64,000 bases of DNA, taken from Tannerellaceae bacterium (GTDB taxonomy: Bacteria; Bacteroidota; Bacteroidia; Bacteroidales; Tannerellaceae). The notes under the pieces are model-generated. The model was not told the DNA's origin, did not search any database, and saw only the letters and a list, made by a program, of their open reading frames with translations. A program made the translations under genes and the position numbers. The stretch lies in assembly GCA_031271045.1 (NCBI GenBank), contig JAISWO010000017.1, forward strand, positions 158,306-222,305. The letters run 5' to 3'. Of this stretch, positions 42,324 through 52,296 are shown in pieces; position 1 is the stretch's first letter; every line of letters begins with the position of its first letter.

Positions 42324-43016
42324 ATGCCAAGTAATAGAACTGACTGGATGCCGCATGGCTACGTAGAACGGCTGGAGAAAGCCAAAATAACGGTACACTT
42401 TATCGACACGAACCTCGTTCGTCTTGGTATGCAGGATACGACAGTGATTGGAAAATGGTACAAAGGCTTCCGCAACGGATCCTTTGTCAGGTACGATGAA
42501 GCGGTGACGGCATGGAAGAACCCCGCAACACGTACCAAAATCATCATTGACGAAGTGAGAGCGGCCGAGAAGATTTTTGTACCCGAATATCGCAAATTGG
42601 CCGCCCTGATGAAGACCAACCAGGCCGCATCGGACGCCGACCTTGATGCCGCGGGCCTGCCCATGCGCTCCGCCGGCAAACACTCACCCGCCCCGGTAGC
42701 CGCCATGCCTCCCGGATTCGAAATCATACCCTTAGCCGGTCACCGGCTGCACATCGACTACTTCTCGATGGAAGAAAGAAGCAAAGGCAACAAGCCCAAA
42801 GGACAACATGGAGCTGAAATTAAATGGACCTTCTCGGAGGTCGACGTCGACGATCCCGACCTGTACGAACACTCCGGCTTCGACACCGCCTCGCCCGCCA
42901 TCCTGACCTTCCGCGGAAGCGAGATGGGCCACAAAATCCACATCGCTCTTCGATGGGAAAACACCCGCGGCCTCAAAGGTCCCTGGAGTACCCCCGTCGA
43001 AACCGTCATTCCCTGA
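42324..43016 (+). CDS. Hypothetical protein of a Bacteroidales family
   Basis: 230 residues. The N-terminal half is helical (RTDWMPHGYVERLEKAKITVHF, RYDEAVTAWKNPATRTKIIIDEVRAAEKIFVPEYRKL). A Pro/Ala linker follows at about 130-140. The C-terminal part (IPLAGHRLHIDYFSMEERSKGNKPKGQHGAEIKWTF and KIHIALRWENTRGLKGPWSTPVETVI) resembles a fibronectin-III-like beta-sandwich. No signal peptide and no catalytic motif. I recall similar Bacteroidales proteins without a function. It directly follows array D and may be transcribed through it. A strong terminator follows. Confidence 0.7.
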   Translation: MPSNRTDWMPHGYVERLEKAKITVHFIDTNLVRLGMQDTTVIGKWYKGFRNGSFVRYDEAVTAWKNPATRTKIIIDEVRAAEKIFVPEYRKLAALMKTNQAASDADLDAAGLPMRSAGKHSPAPVAAMPPGFEIIPLAGHRLHIDYFSMEERSKGNKPKGQHGAEIKWTFSEVDVDDPDLYEHSGFDTASPAILTFRGSEMGHKIHIALRWENTRGLKGPWSTPVETVIP

Positions 43017-43043
43017 AAGAATTATAATTTTTTCATGTTCAGT

Positions 43044-43085
43044 AGCCGTCCGTGAGGGAAATTCCCTCCGGGCGGCTTTCTTTTG
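43044..43085 (+). terminator. Rho-independent terminator after the hypothetical gene
   Basis: AGCCGTCCG (43044-43052) pairs with CGGGCGGCT (43069-43077, one G-T pair) around an inner GAGGGAAATTCCCTC palindrome, followed by TTCTTTT. Confidence 0.85.
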
Positions 43086-43097
43086 ACCCGAATCGGC

Positions 43098-44054
43098 TTA
43101 CGCTTCGCTCAGGAGAAGCCTCCGGAGAACGGTCTGGGCGGAAATCTCGCGATTAGCGGCTTCGGGAATAACTAAGCTGCGGGGCCCCTCAATCACATCG
43201 TCGGTAACGATCATATTGCGGCGCACAGGCAGGCAGTGCATGAAGTAGGCGTTGTTCGTCAAGGCCATTGTCCGGGCATCCACGGTCCAGCGCCTGTCGG
43301 CGTGGAGGACCTTGCCGTAGTCCGGACCGGCGTATGCAGCCCAATTTTTGGCATAGACAAAGTCGGCGCCCTCAAAGGCCTTCTCGCGGTCGTACTCGAC
43401 GCGCGCCGGACCGACAAAGGCCGGATCCAGTTCGTAGCCTTCGGGATGCGTGATGACAAAGTCGTAGCCGGCGGCGTTCATCCATTCGGCAAAGCTGTTC
43501 GGCACGGCCTGGGGAAGGGCTTTGGGATGGGGGGCCCAGGTCATCACGACCTTGGGGCGGGGCGTTGTCCGGTACTCTTCGATCGTAATCAGGTCGGCGA
43601 AGCTCTGCAACGGATGGCGGGTGGCTGCTTCCATCGAGAAGACGGGCCTCCCGCTGTAGCGGATAAACTGGTTGAGCGTCTTTTCGGTATAGTCCTCCTC
43701 CTTGCTCTCGAAGCGGGCGAAAGAGCGTACGCCGATGATGTCGCAATAGCATCCCATCACGGGGATTGCCTCGAGCAGGTGCTCGCTTTTGTCGCCGTCC
43801 ATGACGACGCCTCTTTCTGTCTCCAGCTTCCAGGCCCCCTGGTTCACATCGAGGACGATGGTGTTCATGCCGAGGTTCATGGCGGCCTTCTGGGTGCTCA
43901 ACCTGGTGCGCAGGCTGGCGTTGAAGAAGACCATTAACAAAGTTTTGTTCCGCCCGATGTTTGTGTCGGCAAAGCGGTCTCTTTTGATCTCGTAAGCTTC
44001 CCGGAGGGCAGCTTGCAGGTCGCCGAGATCGTGCACGTTGGTAAAGTTTCTCAT
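43098..44054 (-). CDS. argF': N-succinylornithine-type carbamoyltransferase
   Basis: 318 residues, very close to the Bacteroides fragilis enzyme as I remember it. The carbamoyl-phosphate loop is FFNASLRTRLST; QGAWKLETERGVVMDGDK, EAIPVMGCYCDIIGVRSFARF, SMEAATRHPLQSFADLITIEEY and NNAYFMHCLPVRRNMIVTDDVI follow in order. The Bacteroidetes enzyme carbamoylates N-succinyl-L-ornithine rather than ornithine in arginine synthesis. MHCLPVRRN is the C-terminal active-site loop. The acetyl versus succinyl choice depends on one loop residue I did not verify. Confidence 0.92.
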   Translation of the reverse strand: MRNFTNVHDLGDLQAALREAYEIKRDRFADTNIGRNKTLLMVFFNASLRTRLSTQKAAMNLGMNTIVLDVNQGAWKLETERGVVMDGDKSEHLLEAIPVMGCYCDIIGVRSFARFESKEEDYTEKTLNQFIRYSGRPVFSMEAATRHPLQSFADLITIEEYRTTPRPKVVMTWAPHPKALPQAVPNSFAEWMNAAGYDFVITHPEGYELDPAFVGPARVEYDREKAFEGADFVYAKNWAAYAGPDYGKVLHADRRWTVDARTMALTNNAYFMHCLPVRRNMIVTDDVIEGPRSLVIPEAANREISAQTVLRRLLLSEA

Positions 44055-44075
44055 TTTCTTTCTATCATTATAAGA

Positions 44076-44978
<903 letters not shown>

Positions 44979-44996
44979 GTTTTTTCCTTTCAAGTT

Positions 44997-45656
44997 CTAC
45001 ATATTCATATAATAGAGCAACTCGTCTATCCTGTGTTGCAGGGCCTCGTCGTTCTTTCCCTTTTCCATGAAGTGGTGCAGCACCGTATAGTTGAAACGTT
45101 CGAAGCTGCGGATCACCGGCGTGGCATCTTCGAGGTCAATCTTGATCGTCAGGACGAGCCTCCCGGTGACGGGGTCTGTGTTCGACAGCAGATTGAGCAC
45201 ATGCGCATTGTTGGCTTCCATAATCCGTGCGATGTCTGACAAGGCGTAGTCCCGCGGTAGCAATTCCAGCACAACGACACTTCCCGCCGCCTCCGCATTG
45301 CACAAGCCGGCGAGAACGTCAAACACCTTGTCGCGCGTAATAACTCCCTTGTAATGACCTTTAGGTGAAACCACCGGAAGTATCGTCAAATGATAGCGCA
45401 GCATCCGTTCCATGATCTCATGCAGATGCCCCAATTCGCCAATGCTTAGCGCGTACAGCGTCAATTCATGTACGCTGACCGAAGGATCCGGTAAAGCCAA
45501 CAGATCTTTTTCCAACAATAAACCCTGGTATATATCACCGGCTACAACCGGAAGGTCCCTGACCTTCAAATCATCCATCACCGATAAAGCAAAAGCTGCC
45601 TTATCAGTCTTTTTTAACGCCGGAAACTCTTTCGTTATGAAATCTTTCGTCCACAT
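44997..45656 (-). CDS. CBS-domain protein (AcuB-like)
   Basis: 219 residues. Two CBS domains: residues about 15-65 (ALSVMDDLKVRDLPVVAGDIYQGLLLEKDLLAL) and 75-130 (LRYHLTILPVVSPKGHYKGVITRDKVFDVLAG). An ACT-like region follows (LELLPRDYALSDIARIMEANNAHVLNLLS). CBS pairs bind adenine nucleotides. The layout matches AcuB-type regulators. It precedes nadK on the same strand, so a link to nucleotide status is possible but not shown. Confidence 0.82.
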   Translation of the reverse strand: MWTKDFITKEFPALKKTDKAAFALSVMDDLKVRDLPVVAGDIYQGLLLEKDLLALPDPSVSVHELTLYALSIGELGHLHEIMERMLRYHLTILPVVSPKGHYKGVITRDKVFDVLAGLCNAEAAGSVVVLELLPRDYALSDIARIMEANNAHVLNLLSNTDPVTGRLVLTIKIDLEDATPVIRSFERFNYTVLHHFMEKGKNDEALQHRIDELLYYMNM

Positions 45657-45682
45657 TTTATTCTGTATTCCCTAAATACCAT

Positions 45683-45712
45683 TAATTTTGCCGCAATATT
45701 AAGACAAATGTA
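45683..45712. promoter_or_regulatory. Divergent -7 elements: ExbB operon (+) and CBS-nadK (-)
   Basis: Plus strand TAATTTTG (45683-45690), minus strand TACATTTG (45712-45705). Both are full TAnnTTTG matches. The two elements face across only 14 bases, so the promoters overlap. Confidence 0.5.
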
Positions 45713-45752
45713 ATCAAAGAATTAGTATTAACAGAATAAGAGCACAAAAACA

Positions 45753-46463
45753 ATGAGTATTTTACTTTCATTACAGTCCACAGGAGAACAGGCAGCTACT
45801 GCTATGCCGGATCTGACGACAAATATCATCGTAACGCAGGCGGAAATAAACATCCTCGACCTGGCGCTGAAAGGAGGCTGGATCATGATCATCCTGGCCT
45901 TACTGTCGTTCATAGCCGTCTATATATTTATAGACCGTCTATTAATCATTCGGCGCGCCGGAAAGGAAGATGAATCCTTCATGAACCGGATTAAAGACTA
46001 TATCCACGACGGCAAGGTAGAGTCGGCACTAAAGCTCTGCCGCACCACCTATACGCCTTCCGCCCGGATGATAGAAAAGGGCATCTCGCGCCTGGGAAGG
46101 CCTATGAACGACGTGCTGGTCGCCATTGAGAACGTCGGTAACCTCGAAATAGCCAAATTAGAGAAAGGCTTTCCCTTGATTGCCACCATTGCCGCCGGAG
46201 CCCCGATGATCGGCTTCCTGGGGACGGTAACCGGTATGGTCCGGGCCTTCTTCGACATGGCCAATGCCGGCTCGAACGTCGATATAACCTTACTCTCAAA
46301 CGGCATCTATGAAGCCCTGGTGACAACGGTGGGAGGATTAGTCGTCGGTATCATCGCCTTGTTTGCATACAATTATTTAGTCTCCAGCGTCGACAACGTC
46401 GTAAACAAGATGGAAGCCCGTACGATGGAATTTATGGACCTGTTGAACGAACCTGCTAATTAA
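45753..46463 (+). CDS. exbB: MotA/TolQ/ExbB proton channel protein
   Basis: 236 residues with three membrane helices (about 42-65, 145-165 and 185-210). The family core is LEKGFPLIATIAAGAPMIGFLGTVTGMVRAFFDMA, then EALVTTVGGLVVGIIALFAYNYL. It makes the proton-driven motor with ExbD that energises TonB. First of a three-gene operon (exbB-exbD-tonB; gaps of 6 and 8 bases). Confidence 0.92.
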   Translation: MSILLSLQSTGEQAATAMPDLTTNIIVTQAEINILDLALKGGWIMIILALLSFIAVYIFIDRLLIIRRAGKEDESFMNRIKDYIHDGKVESALKLCRTTYTPSARMIEKGISRLGRPMNDVLVAIENVGNLEIAKLEKGFPLIATIAAGAPMIGFLGTVTGMVRAFFDMANAGSNVDITLLSNGIYEALVTTVGGLVVGIIALFAYNYLVSSVDNVVNKMEARTMEFMDLLNEPAN

Positions 46464-46469
46464 TTACGC

Positions 46470-46880
46470 ATGGCACTGAAAAGACGAACCAAGGTAAACG
46501 CATCCTTCAGCATGGCTTCGATGACGGACGTCATCTTTCTGTTACTGATATTCTTTATGATCAGTTCGACGGTCGTTATCCCGAATGCCATCAAGGTTAC
46601 TTTGCCCCAGTCGCAAAAGCAGACGTCTGCCAAACCGCTCACGCGACTGACGATCGACGCAGACCTGAACTACTACGTAGCCTTTGGGAAACAGCGCGAA
46701 CGAAGAATCACCTTCGACCAAATAACTCCTTTCCTGCAAGATTGCTATGACAAAGAACCGGAACTGTATGTCATGCTTTATGCCGACGAAACCGTTCCCT
46801 ACAAGGAAGTCGTAAAGATCCTGAACATAGCGATCAAGAACAAATACAAAATGGCGCTCGCCACAAGACCGCAAAAATAA
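46470..46880 (+). CDS. exbD: ExbD/TolR-type biopolymer transport protein
   Basis: 136 residues, single membrane helix (about 16-38, SMTDVIFLLLIFFMISSTVVI) with the conserved Asp in ASMTDVIFLLLIFF. The periplasmic domain ends VKILNIAIKNKYKMALATRP. Works with ExbB. Confidence 0.92.
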   Translation: MALKRRTKVNASFSMASMTDVIFLLLIFFMISSTVVIPNAIKVTLPQSQKQTSAKPLTRLTIDADLNYYVAFGKQRERRITFDQITPFLQDCYDKEPELYVMLYADETVPYKEVVKILNIAIKNKYKMALATRPQK

Positions 46881-46888
46881 CCGACCCC

Positions 46889-47680
46889 GTGGACACCGAT
46901 AAACTATACAGCCTCTTAGGTACGCTCGCCGTTCATCTGCTGATCCTCCTGATCCTGGGATTCACCGTGCTGCGAACCATCGTCCCCGAAGAAGAGGAAG
47001 GCATCCTGGTGAACTTCGGGAACGTGAACACCTCTACCGGTATGTTCGAACCTTCGTACACAGGAGGCGCTTCCCTGCCGGTTCCTCCCCAACCGCAGCC
47101 TGCCGTCAATCAGGAAGACTTCCTGACGCAAGACCTCGAAGAATCGGTCGCCATCGAAGAAGCCCGGAAAAGAGAAGAACAACGCATAGAAAATGAACGG
47201 CGCATAGCCGAAGAAACCGAACGACGCCGGGAAGAAGAACAGCGACGCCGGGAAAACGCCATCAGCAGCCGCGTAGCCGGCGCCTTCGGTAGCGGCAACG
47301 CACAAGGCAACAATCAAGGCGATGCCTCCACAGGCGCCGGGAACCAGGGCAGCCCCTTCGGCAACTCCGATCGCGGAGCCAACGAAGGAACAGGCGGCGA
47401 AGGCCCCCTATTCACGCTGGACGGACGCCGCCCCGCCGGCATGGGTGGACTGCCCCGACCGGAATACAGCGTACAGGAGGAAGGACGCATCGTCATCAAT
47501 ATCACCGTCGACCCCAAAGGCGCCGTCATCTTTGCCGAGATAGGTCGAGGAACGACCATCGACAATGCCTCCATGCGACAAAGCGCCCTTAACGCCGCTC
47601 GCAAAGCTAAATTCAACAGCATACCAGGAACCAACAACCAGAGCGGCACAATCACCTATAATTACCGGCTGACGCAGTAA
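46889..47680 (+). CDS. TonB-like energy transducer
   Basis: 263 residues from a GTG at 46889. N-terminal membrane helix (about 9-30), a charged helix region rich in E and R (EEARKREEQRIENERRIAEETERRREEEQRRREN, about 90-125), a Gly/Asn-rich stretch and a C-terminal TonB-like domain (EEGRIVINITVDPKGAVIFAEI, SALNAARKAKFNSIPG). It links ExbB/D to TonB-dependent receptors such as the SusC protein here. A decayed copy of about 48 bases of its 3' part lies downstream at 47904-47951. Confidence 0.88.
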   Translation: MDTDKLYSLLGTLAVHLLILLILGFTVLRTIVPEEEEGILVNFGNVNTSTGMFEPSYTGGASLPVPPQPQPAVNQEDFLTQDLEESVAIEEARKREEQRIENERRIAEETERRREEEQRRRENAISSRVAGAFGSGNAQGNNQGDASTGAGNQGSPFGNSDRGANEGTGGEGPLFTLDGRRPAGMGGLPRPEYSVQEEGRIVINITVDPKGAVIFAEIGRGTTIDNASMRQSALNAARKAKFNSIPGTNNQSGTITYNYRLTQ

Positions 47681-47903
47681 GCTAAGTATATACTCAAAAG
47701 GTAGCCCTGCGGGAATATACATAACGAATAGCGCCTCAAACTTTTTCTTAACCTTTTACGTCTGTTCACTAACGACGACAAACTTGCGACGATAACCCTC
47801 TCCTACAGACGAGAAGATGCAGACAGGTGGGAAAAAGATTTCTCGCAAATCAGAAGCATTTGATGACGCTGGTGGTATGATCGGTTTTGCTGATGGTCAG
47901 CAG

Positions 47904-47951
47904 ATCACCGTCAACCCCCAGGCGTCATCATCTTCGCCGAGATAGGCGGAG
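47904..47951 (+). pseudogene. Decayed fragment of a TonB-like 3' region
   Basis: ATCACCGTCAACCCCCAGG through TCGCCGAGATAGG matches 47501-47550 of the tonB-like gene, with a few mismatches and small gaps. Sequence on either side does not match. Probably a duplication relic; the rest of the 278-base gap (47681-47958) shows no gene. Confidence 0.65.
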
Positions 47952-47958
47952 TTGCGGA

Positions 47959-50900
47959 TTACAAGTTACCGCATGCCCGTTCCAGTTCGACCATGGCGGC
48001 GGCGCAGTGGTAGAGCGTCTCACTGTGGTTTACCTGTACGTCGTTGTAGGTACGTTGGGCGTTGAGTACTTCGAGAATGGTTGTCTCGCCGCGCTCATAG
48101 CTGTACACTTTCTTTTGGAGAATAACTTCTGCTTCGTCCAGCAGGCCGGCGAACTGCTCTACTTGGCGGCAGGCGGCTGTATAGCGACTGAAGGCTTGCG
48201 CGACTTCCGAAGCGATCTGCAACTCTACGGCCCGGTATTGTTGCTCGCTTTGCGTGGCCGCCAATTGGGCCGCCCGCAATGCGCCCTTGTTGGCGTTGGA
48301 GAATTTCAGCGGGACGCTGATTCCCGCCGTAATTCCCCGGAAGGCAGGCGCGGGCGCTATTTCGTTCAATACTTTCGATGAATACACTCCGCCGATACTG
48401 ATTCCCAGGTCAATCGCACGGTTGGCTTTGGCCAATCGCAGGTTGTTGTACGAAAGCTCCCTCGATTGCAGGGCGGCCTGCAGGTCGGCGCGATTGTTTT
48501 GTGCCGTCGCTATCAGTGCGGGCAACTCCCATTCGCGTTTCGGACAAGACAGTTCCCCCGTTATCGAATCGGGCAAGGCCATGGCGTCGCTTCCCTGGAA
48601 TAATGAGAGTTGAACCAACGCCTGCTTCCACTCGCCTTCGCCCGCATACACCTCATTCAGCATCGTGGCGGCTTCCAGCTTCGATTGCCGGGCATCGACT
48701 TCCATGATCGCTCCCAGGCGAAAGCGCAGGCTGTCGGCGAGCGAGAGCGAGAGCATCTGCCGGTAGGATGTTTTTTGTATTTCGTGCAGCCGCTTTTGTT
48801 TCAAGGCGGCCAGATAGGCCAAGGTGGCGTCGGCCCGGAGGTTGCGGAAATAATCCTCCAGCATGGCGCCGGCCAGTTCTTTTTCGCTTTGCGCCACCCG
48901 TATCCGCGCCCGGCGTTTGCCTCCGAGTTCGAGCGTATAGCTCAATCCGGCGTCGATGCCGTAACCCATTTGCAAGTCCCAGTTCTGGTTGTTGGCATAG
49001 TCGACCGACAGTTCGGGATCGGGGAAGGCCTTGGCGGCTTTCAGGTTGGCCTCGGCGATGTCGACATTGTACTTCTCGGCCAGGTAGCTGACGTTGGAGC
49101 TTCTGACGTTCGACAGGTATTCTTCGAACGTCAGCGTCCGTCCCTGCGCATGCCCGACAAGGCTCACGACGCAGAACAATGCGATCATGGCATATTTCGT
49201 GAGAGGCGTACGTCCGGACGGGGGGGCGGTGGCGGCTCTTTTTTCCATTATGTAATAGAAAGCGGGCAGGACGTAGAGGGTGAGGATGGTGCCGCACAGC
49301 AGGCCGTAAACGATCACCGTGGCCAGCGGACGCTGCACGTCGGAGCCGATACCGGTCGAAAGCGAAGCGGGCAGCAATCCGAGGATCGCTACGGTGGCCG
49401 TCATCAGCACAGGACGCAGGCGATGGGATGCACCGGAAAGGACGGCTTCTTTCAATTCCGTACCCCGCTTGCGCAGGTTATTGATGTGCGAGATCATGAT
49501 GACGCCGTTCTGGATGAAAACGCCGAATAGCGCTATAAAGCCCACCGCCGAGGATACATTGAACGTCATTCCGCGCACTACTAAGGCCAGCATACCTCCG
49601 AAAACGGCCAGCGGCAGCATCCCGATCAGCAAACCCGCCTGGCGGAATTTGCCGAAGGTGAAGAACAGCAGCAGGAACATCACCGCCAGCGTGATGGGCA
49701 TAATAATTGCCAGACGACCGAATGCCCGGCTCTGGTTCTCCAACTGGCCGGCCCAGTGGAAGCGGAACCGGGTGTGATCGTACGGCACCTGGGCTTCGAT
49801 TTTCGATTGGGCTTCACGGACGAAGGAGGTCAGATCCCTTCCGCGCAGGTTCATACGTACGGTAACGAAGCGTTGGTTCATCTCGCGGGAGATCATGCTT
49901 GCGCCCGTCGTCGTCTTGATCTGTGCTACGGCCGAGAGGGGGATCATCGTCCCGGAGGCCGATGTGAGCATCAACGCGCCGATCTTTTCGGGCGTATCGC
50001 GCGATACGTCGTTGTAGCGGCAGATCACATCATACACCTTGCTGCCGATAAATACCTGCGAAACGGCCTTGCCGCCGATGGCTACTTCGATCAGTTCGGC
50101 TACGTCGGCGACATTGAGGCCGTACTGGGCGATCTTGTCGCGGTCGGCCACAATCTGGAGCTGCGGCAGGAAAGGTTCCTCCATAAGACCGACGTCGGCA
50201 GCTCCCGGCACGCCTTCGACCAGCGTTTTCACGGCCTCGGCGATGCGGCGGCTTTCGGTCATATCTTCGCCGTAGATCTTAATCGCCAAGTCGCTATGCG
50301 CTCCGGCAATCTGATCCATCACCATGTCGATGATAGGCTGCGAAAATCCGACGCTGTATCCCGGCATCGTCTCGATCATGGCGGCCATATCGGCGATCAG
50401 GTCCGGCTTCCTCCGGCCGTCCTTCCATGTGTCGTAGGGCTTGAGGCCGATCATTACTTCGATGTGTGAAAAAGAAAAGGGACAGACGCCTTCGTCGTCG
50501 CGCCCGGTCTGGGTCATGACGTAGGTTACTTCGTCGTACACCCGGAGCTTATCGCGGAGCGTCGTGGCCATCTCGGAGGATTTCTCGAGCGACATGCCGG
50601 GAGGCAACTGTATCTGGAGCCAGATGCTGCCTTCGTCGAGCGGAGGCAGGAAGTCTTTCCCGACGTAGACCGAAAGCCCGGCGACGGCAATCAGCACGGC
50701 GGCAATGGGGGCGATGATTTTCCGGGGAGCGGCAATGAGAGCGGCGCTCTGACGCCGGTATATTTCCGTCAGGCGTTCGAGCCAGCGGTTGCGGTAAACT
50801 TTCTGGGGTTTCCGGTACACGGCGTACGCCAGGCCGGGGATCAGGATCAGGGCCGAGGCCAGCGCACCCGCCAGGGCAAAGCTCAAGGTAAAGGCCATCG

Positions 50901-52293
50901 GGGTAAAGAGCTTCTGCTCCACCCTGTCGAAGGCAAAGAGCGGCAGGTAGGCTACGGTGATGATCAGCGTGGCGAAGAAGATGGGGCGGGCTACTTCGGC
51001 GGCGCGTTTGACAATGCCGGCTTCTTCCAGCTCACGGGAGGGATCATCCTCGCGCTTCTTGAGTATCGTCTCCATCATGACGATCGTTCCGTCGACGATG
51101 ATGCCGAAGTCGATGGCTCCAAGCGAGAGCAGATTGGCAGGAATGTCGGTCAGCCACATCAGGATGAAGGCGACAAGCAGCGAGACCGGGATGGTGATCG
51201 TGGCCAATAAGGCGCCTTTCGGACTGCCCAGGAAGATGATCAAGACGCCGACCACGAGCAGGACGCCCAGCAGGAGCGTATGCGAGATGGTGCTCAGCGT
51301 AGCATCAACCAGCTCCGTGCGGTCGTAGAAGGTATGAATTTTTGCGCCTCTGGGGAGGATCCCGTTATTCAGTTCATCGACGGCGCGGTTGATCTCTGCC
51401 AACACCTGGGATGGGTTTTCGTAGCGGAGCAGTTGCACCATACCCTGGACGCCGTCCTCATAATTGATCGCTTCGTCCGTATAGCCCATGATGCCTTTGC
51501 GCTCGAGATTGCCGTACTTCAGTTCGCCCAGGTCTTTGATATAAACGGGGGCTCCGCCGGCTGTCTTGACCACGATGTTGCCCAGGTCTTCGAGATCGCG
51601 CACCAGGCCCACGCCGCGCACCACGTAACTCAGGTCGCCCCGGATGAGCGTGCTGCCGCCGGCGTTGGAATTGTTGCGCTCGATGGATTCGGTTATCTCG
51701 CCAAGCGAAAGATTATACTTTGTCAGTTTGCCCGGGTCGATTTCTATTTGAAATTGCGTGGTGATGCCGCCGAAATTAGATACGTCGGCGATACCGTGGA
51801 TCTGCCTCAGGCGAGGGATGATGAGCCATAAATTGAGCTCGGTCAACTCGCGCAGGCTCTTGTCTCCCGTCACAACGTAGCGGTATATCTCGCCTATGGG
51901 AGATGTCAGCGGATCAAGGCCCGGCTTGGCGTCGAAAGGGAGGTCGATCTCATTGATGCGCTCCAAAACGCGCTGGCGCGCCCAATAGTCGTCGATGCCG
52001 TCTTCAAATACGAGCGTGATTTTGGATATGCCGAAAAAATTCTTGCTCCGCATCACCTTCAGGCCGGGAATGCCGTTTAGCTCGCGCTCCAGGGGGACGG
52101 TGATTTGTTGTTCGATCTCGGCCACGGCAAGGCCGGGGACTTGCGTGGCAACGCCCACCGATACGTCGGCTATATCCGGGTAGGCGTCAATGGCCAACTG
52201 CCGCCAGGCGTATATCCCAACGCCGGCCAGAAGTACGAATATCGTCAGCATCAACCAACGACGCTGAACGAGGGTGTTCATCAGTTTTTCCAT
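47959..52293 (-). CDS. CusA/CzcA heavy-metal RND pump fused to a TolC-like outer-membrane factor
   Basis: 1444 residues. Residues 1-1030 are a CusA-type pump with 12 helices and two periplasmic loops: DAYPDIADVSVGVATQVPG, GAIDFGIIVDGTIVMMETIL (the charged helix-4 motif of metal pumps), and a C-terminal LYVLPAFYYIMEKR. At residue 1036 (MIALFCVVSLVGHAQG) a full outer-membrane efflux protein begins, including what looks like its own signal sequence, and runs 409 residues (TLELGGKRRARIRVAQSEKELAGAM, YSYERGETTILEVLNAQRTYNDVQ). Fused CusA-CusC proteins are known in Bacteroidetes. A C7 run lies at the joint (49220-49226). Three bases after the CusB gene. Confidence 0.92.
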   Translation of the reverse strand: MEKLMNTLVQRRWLMLTIFVLLAGVGIYAWRQLAIDAYPDIADVSVGVATQVPGLAVAEIEQQITVPLERELNGIPGLKVMRSKNFFGISKITLVFEDGIDDYWARQRVLERINEIDLPFDAKPGLDPLTSPIGEIYRYVVTGDKSLRELTELNLWLIIPRLRQIHGIADVSNFGGITTQFQIEIDPGKLTKYNLSLGEITESIERNNSNAGGSTLIRGDLSYVVRGVGLVRDLEDLGNIVVKTAGGAPVYIKDLGELKYGNLERKGIMGYTDEAINYEDGVQGMVQLLRYENPSQVLAEINRAVDELNNGILPRGAKIHTFYDRTELVDATLSTISHTLLLGVLLVVGVLIIFLGSPKGALLATITIPVSLLVAFILMWLTDIPANLLSLGAIDFGIIVDGTIVMMETILKKREDDPSRELEEAGIVKRAAEVARPIFFATLIITVAYLPLFAFDRVEQKLFTPMAFTLSFALAGALASALILIPGLAYAVYRKPQKVYRNRWLERLTEIYRRQSAALIAAPRKIIAPIAAVLIAVAGLSVYVGKDFLPPLDEGSIWLQIQLPPGMSLEKSSEMATTLRDKLRVYDEVTYVMTQTGRDDEGVCPFSFSHIEVMIGLKPYDTWKDGRRKPDLIADMAAMIETMPGYSVGFSQPIIDMVMDQIAGAHSDLAIKIYGEDMTESRRIAEAVKTLVEGVPGAADVGLMEEPFLPQLQIVADRDKIAQYGLNVADVAELIEVAIGGKAVSQVFIGSKVYDVICRYNDVSRDTPEKIGALMLTSASGTMIPLSAVAQIKTTTGASMISREMNQRFVTVRMNLRGRDLTSFVREAQSKIEAQVPYDHTRFRFHWAGQLENQSRAFGRLAIIMPITLAVMFLLLFFTFGKFRQAGLLIGMLPLAVFGGMLALVVRGMTFNVSSAVGFIALFGVFIQNGVIMISHINNLRKRGTELKEAVLSGASHRLRPVLMTATVAILGLLPASLSTGIGSDVQRPLATVIVYGLLCGTILTLYVLPAFYYIMEKRAATAPPSGRTPLTKYAMIALFCVVSLVGHAQGRTLTFEEYLSNVRSSNVSYLAEKYNVDIAEANLKAAKAFPDPELSVDYANNQNWDLQMGYGIDAGLSYTLELGGKRRARIRVAQSEKELAGAMLEDYFRNLRADATLAYLAALKQKRLHEIQKTSYRQMLSLSLADSLRFRLGAIMEVDARQSKLEAATMLNEVYAGEGEWKQALVQLSLFQGSDAMALPDSITGELSCPKREWELPALIATAQNNRADLQAALQSRELSYNNLRLAKANRAIDLGISIGGVYSSKVLNEIAPAPAFRGITAGISVPLKFSNANKGALRAAQLAATQSEQQYRAVELQIASEVAQAFSRYTAACRQVEQFAGLLDEAEVILQKKVYSYERGETTILEVLNAQRTYNDVQVNHSETLYHCAAAMVELERACGNL

Positions 52294-52296
52294 GGC

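Noticed and set aside
49220-49226. C7 run as proof that the CusA-CusC fusion is a sequencing error
   Set aside because: Fused proteins of about 1440 residues are known in Bacteroidetes, and the frame is open through both halves.
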